Assembly: GCA_964570005.1 (NCBI GenBank)
Contig: CAZMWE010000014.1
Coordinates: 1-27,321, forward strand
Length of the DNA stretch: 27,321 bases
Source of the DNA: JAJZCD01 sp964570005
GTDB taxonomy: Bacteria > Patescibacteriota > Saccharimonadia > Saccharimonadales > UBA4665
Direction of reading: 5' to 3'
The notes beneath the pieces are model-generated. The model did not search any database, was not told the origin of the DNA, and was given only the letters and a program-made list of their open reading frames with translations. A program made the position numbers and the translations under genes. Below, in pieces: positions 20,655-27,321 of the stretch; the first letter of the stretch is position 1; each line of letters starts with the position of its first letter.

Positions 20655-21068
20655 ATGTCACGTTTGCCCACTCCCGGAGGGGATAACGACAATTGGGGGA
20701 CCTTGCTGAATGATTTTATGCAGCAGGCGCTTGCCTCTGACGGGACGCTCCTAACATCTGCAACCAATAGCTACACTGGTACTACTAATACGAATCTAGC
20801 GAACAGCTCACGCCCAGGTCTAGTCCAACTTACGGGTGACCTTTCTGTGCCGTATTCAGCTCCGAAAGTCGCAGGACTGCAGGGCGTTGCAGTAGCGACG
20901 ACTTCCCCTATAGATGGTCAAGTGCTTGCATATGCTAGCTCAAGCGGCAAATGGCAGCCGACTACCGTCAGTAGCGGCGGTTCGAGCTGGACCGGCGGGA
21001 TAGATGGTGGCAGTGCAACGTCAGTATACGGTGGGGTTAGCGCCATAGATTGCGGAGCATCTGTCTAA
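20655..21068 (+). CDS. Phage tail-fibre-like protein (RLPTPGGDN type)
   Basis: 137 residues opening MSRLPTPGGDNDNWGTLLND, a start seen in many tail-fibre-like or surface repeat proteins of Saccharibacteria-like genomes. Then GLVQLTGDLSVPYSAPKVAGLQGVAV (a repeat type common in tail fibres), a Ser/Gly linker, and GGIDGGSATSVYGGVSAIDCGAS at the end. No signal peptide. Probably a structural or adhesive component rather than an enzyme. GAAGGGG lies 5 nt before the ATG. Its TAA overlaps the next ATG by one base (TAATG). Confidence 0.7.
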   Translation: MSRLPTPGGDNDNWGTLLNDFMQQALASDGTLLTSATNSYTGTTNTNLANSSRPGLVQLTGDLSVPYSAPKVAGLQGVAVATTSPIDGQVLAYASSSGKWQPTTVSSGGSSWTGGIDGGSATSVYGGVSAIDCGASV

Positions 21069-22102
21069 TGTCAATACAGATCCAATTCCGCCGTGATTCC
21101 GCGGCAACCTGGACTGCCAACAATCCGACTTTGGCCCAGGGCGAAGTCGGCCTCGAGGTAGACACGAATTCTTATAAGATCGGGGATGGCTCGACGTCCT
21201 GGAATAACTTGAACTACAATCAGTTGGCGCCAGAAATTACTACGCTGTTGCTGGACGGCCAATCAAACGATGCGTCAGCGCCTTCGAGCGGCAACCTTAC
21301 GGTATATACAAAAGCAATCGCTGGCCGGATGATGTTGAAGCAAGTCGGCCCCAGTGGCCTTGCCACTGCCCTGCAACCGTTCCTGGCGCGTAACAAGGTT
21401 GGCTACTGGGATCCGCCGGGCAACGCGACGACTGTACCAGGGGTGTTTGGTTATACGGCACCAACGGTGCAAGGTACGGCCACTGCCCGCACTATCGCTA
21501 CAACCAACCTGTTTAACCGCATGCGCCGGCTGGGCTATGTATCGTCCGCAACGGCCGGTAACCTTGCTGGCCAGTATCTCGGGGTCGCCCAAGTGACTGT
21601 GGGTGATGGTTCGGGTAATGGCGGGTTCTATAAAGTCTGCCGCTTTGGCTGTAGCGATGCCGCTACAGTTGCCGGCGCACGCCAATTTGTAGGTGTGAGT
21701 TCTGCTACTAGTGCGCCAACAAACGTTGAGCCCTCAACACTTACTAACTCTATTGGCATTGGGCATGGCGCTTCGGATACTACCATGAAAATGTACTACG
21801 GTGGTACTACCGCACAAACGCCGATTGATTTAGGCAGTAACTTTCCCGCAAATACTCTCTCAACCGATGTGTATGAGTTGGCACTATTTGCGCCCCCTAA
21901 TTCAAACAATACGGTGTATTACGAGGTGACACGACTGAATACCAGTAATGTGGCTACGGGTACGTTGACCGGCACAGCTGGCACGGCGCTACCTTCATCT
22001 ACGACGCTGCTGGCATATCAGCGTGCTTGGCGCTGTAACAATGCTACCGCGAAGGCCGTCGGCTTAGATATTATGAGCGACTACATAGAAACGGACAACT
22101 AG
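21068..22102 (+). CDS. Mtd-N-like tail protein, copy 1
   Basis: 344 residues from the ATG at 21068 (TAATG junction). The first 60 residues match the N-terminal beta-prism domain of major tropism determinant-type receptor-binding proteins (IQFRRDSAATWTANNPTLAQGEVGLEVDTNSYKIGDGSTSW). The remainder, residues 70-344, is a beta-rich body ending VGLDIMSDYIETDN, with the segment GRMMLKQVGPSGLATALQPF near 85-104. A structural/receptor-binding role is likely: phage tail, tailocin or cell-surface fibre. Nothing else phage-like lies in the window. Paralogous to the next gene over its whole length. Confidence 0.8.
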   Translation: MSIQIQFRRDSAATWTANNPTLAQGEVGLEVDTNSYKIGDGSTSWNNLNYNQLAPEITTLLLDGQSNDASAPSSGNLTVYTKAIAGRMMLKQVGPSGLATALQPFLARNKVGYWDPPGNATTVPGVFGYTAPTVQGTATARTIATTNLFNRMRRLGYVSSATAGNLAGQYLGVAQVTVGDGSGNGGFYKVCRFGCSDAATVAGARQFVGVSSATSAPTNVEPSTLTNSIGIGHGASDTTMKMYYGGTTAQTPIDLGSNFPANTLSTDVYELALFAPPNSNNTVYYEVTRLNTSNVATGTLTGTAGTALPSSTTLLAYQRAWRCNNATAKAVGLDIMSDYIETDN

Positions 22103-22430
22103 TCGTGGCGGTTCAGATACGATGGCGGCGTGACACAGCGGCCAATTGGACTGCGAACAACCCAACGCTTGCCCAGGGGGAGCCAGGGTTCGAAACAGAT
22201 ACCAGAAAGTACAAGGTCGGTAATGGATCATCGTCTTGGACGTCGCTAGCGTATGGTGGATTTTCCGATCAGAATATCGCTGCCCTATTTACGAACCAAA
22301 GCAGTGACCCGTCCGCTCCGGCATCTAATAAGCTTCAGACGTACGGCAAGCTTATTGCTGGCCGGATGATGTTGAAGCAAGTCGGCCCCAGTGGCCTTGC
22401 CACTGCCCTGCAACCGTTCCTGGCGCGTAA
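21320..22430 (+). repeat. 74-nt identical patch in tandem paralogues
   Basis: 21320-21393 and 22357-22430 are identical base for base (coding GRMMLKQVGPSGLATALQPF), although the genes around them differ at many third positions. Confidence 0.8.
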
Positions 22431-23130
22431 TAAGGTCGGCTACTGGATGCCGCAGGGTAACTCCACTACCGTGCCGGGGGTGTTTGGTTATACGGCGCCG
22501 ACTAGCATTGGTACGATTACGGCCGCCAACGTAGCGACTACTAATTTATTTACACGTATGCGTCGGATGAGCTACGTTTCGGCTACGACCGCTAGCTCCT
22601 ATGCGGGACAGCGCGTGAGCGTTGCTCAGATCTGTATGGACAGCGGCTTCTATAAGATTGTGCGTTTTGGCATAAGCGATGCTGTTCTAGCTTCACCGGT
22701 GAATATGTTCGTGGGAGTCAGCTCTACGACGTCGGCACCATCTGGCGGCACTGAGCCGTCTGCGCTGACGAACTGCATCGGTGTCGGTCATGCTTCAACG
22801 GACACTAACTTGAAGATTTTCTTTGGGGGCTCGGTGGCTCAGACACCAGTTGACCTTGGCTCGAATTTTCCCATAAATACAATAGGTACTGATGCGTATG
22901 AGTTAGCATTGTTTGTGCCATCTGGTGTAGACAACACTGTGCACTACGAGGTTACCCGTATAAACACGGGCAACGTTGCCACGGGGACAATCTCAGCGGA
23001 TACCGCCGGAATTACTCTGCCAGCACCGCTGCTGTTACTTAACTATTGCTGGCATTGGCGTTGTAACCTTGCTACTGGAGTGGCCGTCGGCTTAGATATC
23101 ATGAGCGACTACATAGAAACAGACAATTAA
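22105..23130 (+). CDS. Mtd-N-like tail protein, copy 2
   Basis: 341 residues, starting at GTG 22105, two bases after the previous stop (MAVQIRWRRDTAANWTANNP). Same two-part layout as copy 1 and the same ending VGLDIMSDYIETDN. The segment 22357-22430 is identical at the nucleotide level to 21320-21393, while flanking parts have diverged strongly; the last 45 nt are also nearly identical. Tandem duplicate with signs of gene conversion. Confidence 0.8.
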   Translation: MAVQIRWRRDTAANWTANNPTLAQGEPGFETDTRKYKVGNGSSSWTSLAYGGFSDQNIAALFTNQSSDPSAPASNKLQTYGKLIAGRMMLKQVGPSGLATALQPFLARNKVGYWMPQGNSTTVPGVFGYTAPTSIGTITAANVATTNLFTRMRRMSYVSATTASSYAGQRVSVAQICMDSGFYKIVRFGISDAVLASPVNMFVGVSSTTSAPSGGTEPSALTNCIGVGHASTDTNLKIFFGGSVAQTPVDLGSNFPINTIGTDAYELALFVPSGVDNTVHYEVTRINTGNVATGTISADTAGITLPAPLLLLNYCWHWRCNLATGVAVGLDIMSDYIETDN

Positions 23131-23566
23131 GCCGTAGGACTACATTCTTATGTTACCCGCTACTACCGAGCCGCAATGGTATGCTGTTAATAACGGGACT
23201 GCCGATAACGTTTAGCGGACTGGTAAGGGTCTTAGATCGACAGGCAGCGTATGAGATACGGTTGCTATACAGAGAGAGTTATAACAAATCAACACTTCCA
23301 TATGACGAAGCAAACTGGGTTTGAGCAGGTAGCTTCTTGCGGACATTCAAAATAAGAATTACTTGATATTCCCGTGCGTAGTGCATTCGAACTTTGCCAA
23401 CAGGTGTAAAAACAAAAAAGACCAGAAAACCAAACTGTCCTGATCTGTAATTATCTCTTAGCTCAACTGCCTTTGACGAAATGGATCCAAGTTAAGGCAG
23501 AACTGATAGAAATGTGGCAAATCGTCAAAGTGGTACGGCAGCCTAGTCTGTCAGAGGCTAAGGGAC
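23131..23566. other. Intergenic region with T-arm/hairpin repeat R4
   Basis: 436 bp. Up to 23379 I see nothing I can support. Then repeat R4 and coding tail type B copy 2, which runs into the end of the regulator gene. Confidence 0.55.
23380..23447. repeat. T-arm/hairpin repeat R4
   Basis: AGTGCATTCGAACTTT, CCAACAGGTG, A-rich run, imperfect hairpin AGACCAG/CTGATCT (23419-23447). Most diverged of the four close copies. It is followed by TTAGCTC in place of the usual ATGGCTC. Confidence 0.65.
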
Positions 23567-23574
23567 TTAGTTAG
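23464..23574 (+). pseudogene. Coding tail type B, copy 2
   Basis: Frame QLPLTKWIQVKAELIEMWQI, then VKVVRQPSLSEAKGLS, ending TAG at 23572-23574, overlapping the end of the convergent regulator gene by 8 bp. Homologous to 9091-9198; copies differ by synonymous and conservative changes. Confidence 0.5.
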
Positions 23575-23992
23575 AACCTACAGCGCAAAGCCTACATACT
23601 CCCTGTATTTCCACTTGGTGCTCAAGTGGCCTAAAGTTGTGGCTTGCCGCCACACTGCCGATAAACGCTTCCAGCTCCGCTTCATTAATTGGGATGACTT
23701 TGTGGCATTTCAGGCACGTCAGGTGATGGTGATGCCCCGCGAAGCTATCACTCAACTCGACCATATACTTCCACCCGATATTCACCCGTTGAATGATGCC
23801 GAGCTTCTCAAACAAGGAAACGGTACGGTATAAGCTGGCACGGTCAAGGCTGTCTTTACTGAGGGCATACAACTCGTGCATCGATAGCGGCTCGCTATCT
23901 TCGAGCAACTCGAAGACCAACTGGCGCTGCTTCGTCAGACTTAAGCTGTTATCGTGTAAAATCGTTGCAATTTTAGCTTCTGATTGCGACAT
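23567..23992 (-). CDS. zur: Fur-family metalloregulator, Zur-like
   Basis: 141 residues. Winged-helix N-terminal half (LTKQRQLVFELLEDSEPLSMHELYALSKDSLDRASLYRTVSLFEKLGII, 19-67), HHHHLTCLKCHKV (87-99) and C-terminal CRLC. The pairs Cys93/Cys96 and Cys133/Cys136 form the structural zinc site of the Fur family. Divergent from a zinc/manganese-type ABC transporter, so it is probably a zinc- (less likely manganese-) responsive repressor of that transporter. Promoter on the minus strand: -35 TTGCAA (24029-24024), 18-nt spacer, -10 TATAGT (24005-24000), only 7 nt before the ATG, so leaderless and overlapped by the operator (autoregulation). Confidence 0.9.
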   Translation of the reverse strand: MSQSEAKIATILHDNSLSLTKQRQLVFELLEDSEPLSMHELYALSKDSLDRASLYRTVSLFEKLGIIQRVNIGWKYMVELSDSFAGHHHHLTCLKCHKVIPINEAELEAFIGSVAASHNFRPLEHQVEIQGVCRLCAVGSN

Positions 23993-23996
23993 GTTT

Positions 23997-24016
23997 GCAA
24001 CTATAGCACTAGTTGC
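23997..24016. promoter_or_regulatory. Zur-like operator GCAACTA-N6-TAGTTGC
   Basis: 7-bp perfect arms (23997-24003, 24010-24016). It covers the -10 of the regulator's own promoter and abuts the shared -35. TTGC(A/G)A repeats five times between 23964 and 24029, suggesting further half-sites. Confidence 0.7.
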
Positions 24017-24023
24017 GACTGAT

Positions 24024-24053
24024 TTGCAAAAAAGTACAGCCGGAGATTATGCT
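24024..24053 (+). promoter_or_regulatory. Promoter of the znu operon
   Basis: -35 TTGCAA (24024-24029), 18-nt spacer, -10 TATGCT (24048-24053). The palindromic hexamer TTGCAA also serves as -35 for the opposite regulator gene. Confidence 0.6.
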
Positions 24054-24085
24054 ACTTCCGTATTGAACGAACAGGAGAATCTACG

Positions 24086-24991
24086 ATGAATGCAAAACGC
24101 ATAGCCGCGATAGCGGTACTAGTTGTACTTGTTGCCGGGGCTAGCGCCCTAGTCATACATAACAAATCCCAAACGCAGAGCAGCGGATTACAGGTGGTTG
24201 CGGCCGAGAACTTCTGGGGCAACATTGCTTCACAATTAGGCGGCTCGCATGTACATGTCACGTCGATCATCACCGACCCGAACGCCGACCCGCATTTGTA
24301 TGAGTCAGACGCTCACGATGCCGTCGCTATATCTTCCGCTAAGGTGGTGATCGTCAACGGCCTGGGCTACGACGACTTCATGAACAAGCTGCTTGGCGGT
24401 GCCAGCAGCAGTAATAGAAAAGTTATCACGGCGCAGCAGGTACTTAGTGTGGCCGACGGGTCGAATCCGCATTTGTGGTACGACATACCCCGCGTTCCAG
24501 GAGTGGCGGCCAAAATCACTGCCAGCTATATTGCCGAAGACCCGGCGCACAAGGCGGATTACCAGCATAATCTGACTACCTTTGACCGGTCTCTGAACCT
24601 GTTACTTAATACTATCCAGCAGATTAAACAGCGCTACGGCGGCGCACCAGTCGCCTACACTGAGCCGGTGCCTGGTTACCTGCTTGCGTCTGCCGGTCTG
24701 GATGTAAAAACGCCGGAAGATTTTGCCAAGTCCATCGAGGATGGTGACGATCCCAGTCCTGCCGACACGAGCACGATGGACGCGCTCATGACCGATAAGT
24801 CCGTTAAAGTATTGCTCTATAACTCTCAGGCAACAAGCCCGGCCACGGAGCACGTTAAGGCGCTCGCCAAACAGGTAGGCATACCAGTTATCGGCGTCTC
24901 TGAAACTCTTCCAGCGCACATGAACACCTACCAGGCATGGCAGGCCGGTCAGTTAAGCCAGCTTGAAAGTGCCCTAGCTGAAACGAAATAA
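24086..24991 (+). CDS. znuA: Metal ABC transporter substrate-binding protein
   Basis: 301 residues. Signal/anchor (IAAIAVLVVLVAGASALVIH), then a cluster 9 (ZnuA/PsaA-type) binding protein. VVAAENFWGNIASQLGG opens the fold and DPNADPHLYESD carries metal ligand His70. NPHLWYD (129, second His), AYTEPVPGYLLASAGL with Glu193 where zinc-specific ZnuA has His, and VSETLP (Glu273) follow. The His-His-Glu-acid pattern resembles PsaA/MntA (manganese-type) more than ZnuA, and the His-rich loop of ZnuA is absent, so the metal may be Zn or Mn. AGGAG lies 8 nt before the ATG. First gene of an operon with ATPase and permease. Confidence 0.88.
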   Translation: MNAKRIAAIAVLVVLVAGASALVIHNKSQTQSSGLQVVAAENFWGNIASQLGGSHVHVTSIITDPNADPHLYESDAHDAVAISSAKVVIVNGLGYDDFMNKLLGGASSSNRKVITAQQVLSVADGSNPHLWYDIPRVPGVAAKITASYIAEDPAHKADYQHNLTTFDRSLNLLLNTIQQIKQRYGGAPVAYTEPVPGYLLASAGLDVKTPEDFAKSIEDGDDPSPADTSTMDALMTDKSVKVLLYNSQATSPATEHVKALAKQVGIPVIGVSETLPAHMNTYQAWQAGQLSQLESALAETK

Positions 24992-24992
24992 T

Positions 24993-25805
24993 ATGTTGGC
25001 TGATATACGAGATAACATTCACCTCCGGCACGCGACCCTGAAGCGTGGCGATCGCACCTTATGGGATGGCCTTGATCTGACCGTCAAACCCGGTGAGTTC
25101 ATTACGGTACTCGGCCCGAACGGTGCCGGTAAGACAAGTCTGCTTAAAGTGTTGCTCGGACTGGTCCCGCTGACGGACGGCACACTAAACGTACTCGGCA
25201 AGCCGGCACGGCGAGGCGACAAGTCTATCGGCTATATTCCACAGCGAAAAGGTTTCGCGGCCGACGTGCCAATTGGAGGCATTGATCTGGTACGGTTCGG
25301 AGCAAATGGTTTCCGATACGGCTTCGGACAACCGCGCCCGCTTTTAGAACAACACATTGAAGATGTGATTGAAGCGGTCGGGGCAGCCGCCTACGCGGAT
25401 AAGCCGCTCGGCGAATTATCCGGCGGCCAGCAGCAACGCTTACGGGTCGCGCAGGCTTTGGTCGGTAAGCCGGATATTCTGCTCTGCGACGAACCATTGC
25501 TGTCACTCGACATCGCGTCGCAACGGGCGGTTACACAGCTTATAGATTCATATCGTCACGACCACCACGTGAGTGTCATATTCGTGACGCATGAGATTAA
25601 TCCCGTCCTACAGTACACGGACCGAATACTGTACCTTGCGAACGGCCATTGGGCCGCTGATATAGCTGACGCGCTGTTACAGCCGGCTACGTTATCAAAA
25701 CTTTATGGCACCGCTATAGAAGTGGTCAGGACAAAGAACCGTGTCTTGGTGCTCGATAGCGACGAAGGCACGGCTACTGGCGGTCATCACGGGAGCAAAT
25801 CATGA
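24993..25805 (+). CDS. znuC: Metal ABC transporter ATP-binding protein
   Basis: 270 residues. ATPase of the importer: Walker A GPNGAGKTS (41-49), Q-loop (YIPQRKGF), signature LSGGQQQRLRVAQAL, Walker B DILLCDEP, and H-loop FVTHE. Longer at the C-terminus than ZnuC of Escherichia coli (251 residues) by an extra segment ending GTATGGHHGSKS, a short His-containing tail. Starts 1 bp after the binding-protein stop and its own stop overlaps the permease start by 4 nt. Confidence 0.92.
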   Translation: MLADIRDNIHLRHATLKRGDRTLWDGLDLTVKPGEFITVLGPNGAGKTSLLKVLLGLVPLTDGTLNVLGKPARRGDKSIGYIPQRKGFAADVPIGGIDLVRFGANGFRYGFGQPRPLLEQHIEDVIEAVGAAAYADKPLGELSGGQQQRLRVAQALVGKPDILLCDEPLLSLDIASQRAVTQLIDSYRHDHHVSVIFVTHEINPVLQYTDRILYLANGHWAADIADALLQPATLSKLYGTAIEVVRTKNRVLVLDSDEGTATGGHHGSKS

Positions 25806-26632
25806 TTATGCCCTTCTATCTATCTGAACCCTTTGCCTGGCACGCTCTATTGGCTGCCGTGCTGATCGCGGTAATCTGCGGCGTAATCGGTGTATTTGTC
25901 ACGCTGCGTGGCATGGCATTCGCAGTGCATGGCACAAGCGAATTAGCGTTTACGGGCGCTGCCGCTGGGCTGCTTATCGCAGACAACCCGATTGCTGGGG
26001 CATTCGGGGGTGCAATCGTTGTGGCTACGACACTTGGTGCATTAGCTGTCAAAGAAAGGGAGCGGGATACGACCATAGGTGTTGTATTGGCTTTCGGGCT
26101 TGGCATTGGCGTGTTACTGCTAAGCTTTTACCACGGCTTTGCGACTGAAGCGACTAATATACTGTTCGGGAACATTTTCGGGGTAAGTAACGGACAACTT
26201 CTTATACTGCTCGGCGTAGGTCTAGGCGTCTTACTGGCAATGGCCTATATTTACCGGCCGTTGCTGTTCGCGTCGATTGATCCAGAAGTTGCCGAAGCCC
26301 GAGGCGTTTCCGTTAAGGCATTGAACATAGCTTTTTTGTATATCCTTGCACTAACTGTTACTGCGGCCGCGCAAGTTGTCGGTACATTACTGGTTTTGAG
26401 CCTGGCAATCACTCCTGCGGCAGCCGCCAGCCGCCTAGCGTCAAAGCCGCGTAGTGTTGTCACGCTATCCGTATTGTTTGCGCTACTCGCTAGCGTCGGG
26501 GGCTTATTTGTTAGCCTAGCCAGCAGCTCCTTGAAGCCAAGTGTCTGCATCACGACAATAAGCTTCGGTCTGTACGTATTCGCCCGCCTCTATGGCAAGA
26601 GTACGTCGAAGGCCGTGGCTAAAGCTCGCTGA
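25802..26632 (+). CDS. znuB: Metal ABC transporter permease
   Basis: 276 residues, about eight membrane segments, ABC-3 family: FHYAWHALLAAVLIAVICGVIGVFV-like start (here PFAWHALLAAVLIAV), GTSELAFTGAAAG, GNIFGVSNGQLL, EARGVSVKALNIAFLYILALTV, GTLLVLSLAITPAAAA. Forms the channel with the ATPase; the ATG at 25802 overlaps its stop (ATGATTATG). An in-frame ATG two codons later is also possible. Its 3' end overlaps the convergent YibE/F gene by 14 bp. Confidence 0.9.
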   Translation: MIMPFYLSEPFAWHALLAAVLIAVICGVIGVFVTLRGMAFAVHGTSELAFTGAAAGLLIADNPIAGAFGGAIVVATTLGALAVKERERDTTIGVVLAFGLGIGVLLLSFYHGFATEATNILFGNIFGVSNGQLLILLGVGLGVLLAMAYIYRPLLFASIDPEVAEARGVSVKALNIAFLYILALTVTAAAQVVGTLLVLSLAITPAAAASRLASKPRSVVTLSVLFALLASVGGLFVSLASSSLKPSVCITTISFGLYVFARLYGKSTSKAVAKAR

Positions 26633-27321
26633 ACAGGCGCTTGATTTTCTTATCGACGGCCGGCGTCCAGCGAGGTAATACGTATGCCGCTAACCAGGTT
26701 GTGACAGGCAGGGCCAGTAGCATGCCAATGCTCGCGACACAGGTTCGCATGACTTCCTCGGCAATGGTTTCAGTATTGAGATTCACCAGAAGTGGAGCAT
26801 GGTAGTGTAGCTCCTGATTCAACACAATGGTGGTAACTATTGATGGCAAGGCGACCCCTACGTAGACAAGCGCCAGTGTGTTGATAAGCGCCGCTATGTG
26901 TTCACGCCCCACCGACATACCCTTCCAGAAGAGCCGGCCGAGTGATTGCTTGCGGTCGGCCTTGTGTATCTCGTCCACGGTCGCCGCCTGACCGGTTGTG
27001 ATGTCAAACAGGGGGCCAAGTGACGCGATAAGAACGCCGCCGGTCAACAAACCACCAATATCAATAGGTTGAGTCGCGTAAAAGATGCCCATGCTATCCT
27101 CAGTCACGATTTCTGAAGTACCCGTTACGTACGAAGCAAAGGCAGTAAGCCCTACTATGAGCGCCAGGGTCGCGATGGACGCCGCAAACGCCACAGTCGT
27201 GCGTTTAGTAAAACCGTGGGCTATGAAAAGTGACGCCATCGTGATGAGCACCGCGCCAACGATGCAGGTAGCGAACGCGTCATGCCCCTGGACGATACTT
27301 GGTACGACATACACCGCCAGG
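26619..27321 (-). CDS. YibE/F-family membrane protein (5' end beyond window)
   Basis: The last 231 or more residues are visible; the frame is open to the window edge and I see no start. At least five membrane segments and the family core: GLLTGGVLIASLGPLFDITTGQAATVDEI, then SLGRLFWKGMSVGREHIAALINTLALVYVGVALP. These are the hallmarks of YibE/F proteins (350-400 residues), multi-pass membrane proteins of unknown function. It is convergent with the znu operon and overlaps it by 14 bp. No metal link is known, so the adjacency should not be read as function. Confidence 0.8.
   Translation of the reverse strand, partial: LAVYVVPSIVQGHDAFATCIVGAVLITMASLFIAHGFTKRTTVAFAASIATLALIVGLTAFASYVTGTSEIVTEDSMGIFYATQPIDIGGLLTGGVLIASLGPLFDITTGQAATVDEIHKADRKQSLGRLFWKGMSVGREHIAALINTLALVYVGVALPSIVTTIVLNQELHYHAPLLVNLNTETIAEEVMRTCVASIGMLLALPVTTWLAAYVLPRWTPAVDKKIKRLFSEL

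Noticed and set aside
21050..21067. Upstream start for Mtd-N-like copy 1
   Set aside because: It would add RSICL from the previous gene's overlapping frame; the TAATG junction at 21066-21070 gives the family-typical MSIQIQFRRD start.
4501..23447. Integron attC array
   Set aside because: The repeats lack the GTTRRRY/RYYYAAC core pairs, and no integron integrase is in the window; only the layout is similar.
1..27321. CRISPR array or rRNA operon
   Set aside because: No regularly spaced identical repeats of 23-40 nt and no rRNA-like sequence seen.

Overview
The window reads as a chromosomal segment of a small-genome bacterium of the Candidatus Saccharibacteria (TM7)/Patescibacteria type. I infer this from the style of the proteins, not from a marker gene: a compact archaeal-type threonyl-tRNA synthetase, RNase J with a basic N-terminal extension, small surface proteins beside a DUF916-like protein, tail-fibre-like proteins beginning RLPTPGGDN, and many genes that appear to be transcribed without a leader. 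The standard bacterial code fits, since TGA is used as a stop. Several genes look actinobacterial (DipZ-like thioredoxin protein, sigma factor, GC-rich lipoprotein), which would suit an epibiont living on Actinobacteria, but that is inference.

Layout. 1-600: the end of an unknown reading frame followed by a PLD-type gene. 644-4365: divergent threonyl-tRNA synthetase (minus) and RNase J (plus), whose back-to-back promoters overlap at the -35 boxes. The synthetase leader holds a short reading frame with three consecutive Thr codons, followed by mutually exclusive hairpins and a terminator: a classical ribosome-mediated attenuator. 4366-16890: an accessory region of short modules (Fic operon with NUDIX and pRiA4b-like genes; truncated kinase; frameshifted sigma factor; GC-rich lipoprotein; redox operon with an XRE regulator; HigBA-type toxin-antitoxin; unknown 295-residue protein; orphan CdiA-CT-like nuclease). 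Many of the gaps between modules hold members of a repeat family: a tRNA T-arm-like sequence, an A-rich stretch, a hairpin, then either a tRNA 3'-end-like relic or a short coding tail.

16896-20478: a minus-strand cluster of exported and membrane-anchored surface proteins, including a 59-residue TTG-start gene. 20655-23130: three plus-strand tail-fibre/Mtd-N-like genes, the last two being tandem paralogues that share a 74-nt identical patch. 23131-23580: another repeat. 23567-26632: divergent Fur/Zur-type regulator and zinc/manganese ABC transporter (znuA-C-B order) with an inverted-repeat operator. 26619-27321: 5'-truncated (by the window edge) YibE/F-type membrane protein, convergent with the transporter.

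The strongest candidates for something undescribed are the Thr-codon attenuator on the synthetase gene, the T-arm/hairpin repeat family with interchangeable coding tails, and the -1 slippery heptamer with a stop in the sigma factor gene. No complete tRNA, rRNA, CRISPR array, integrase or transposase gene was seen.
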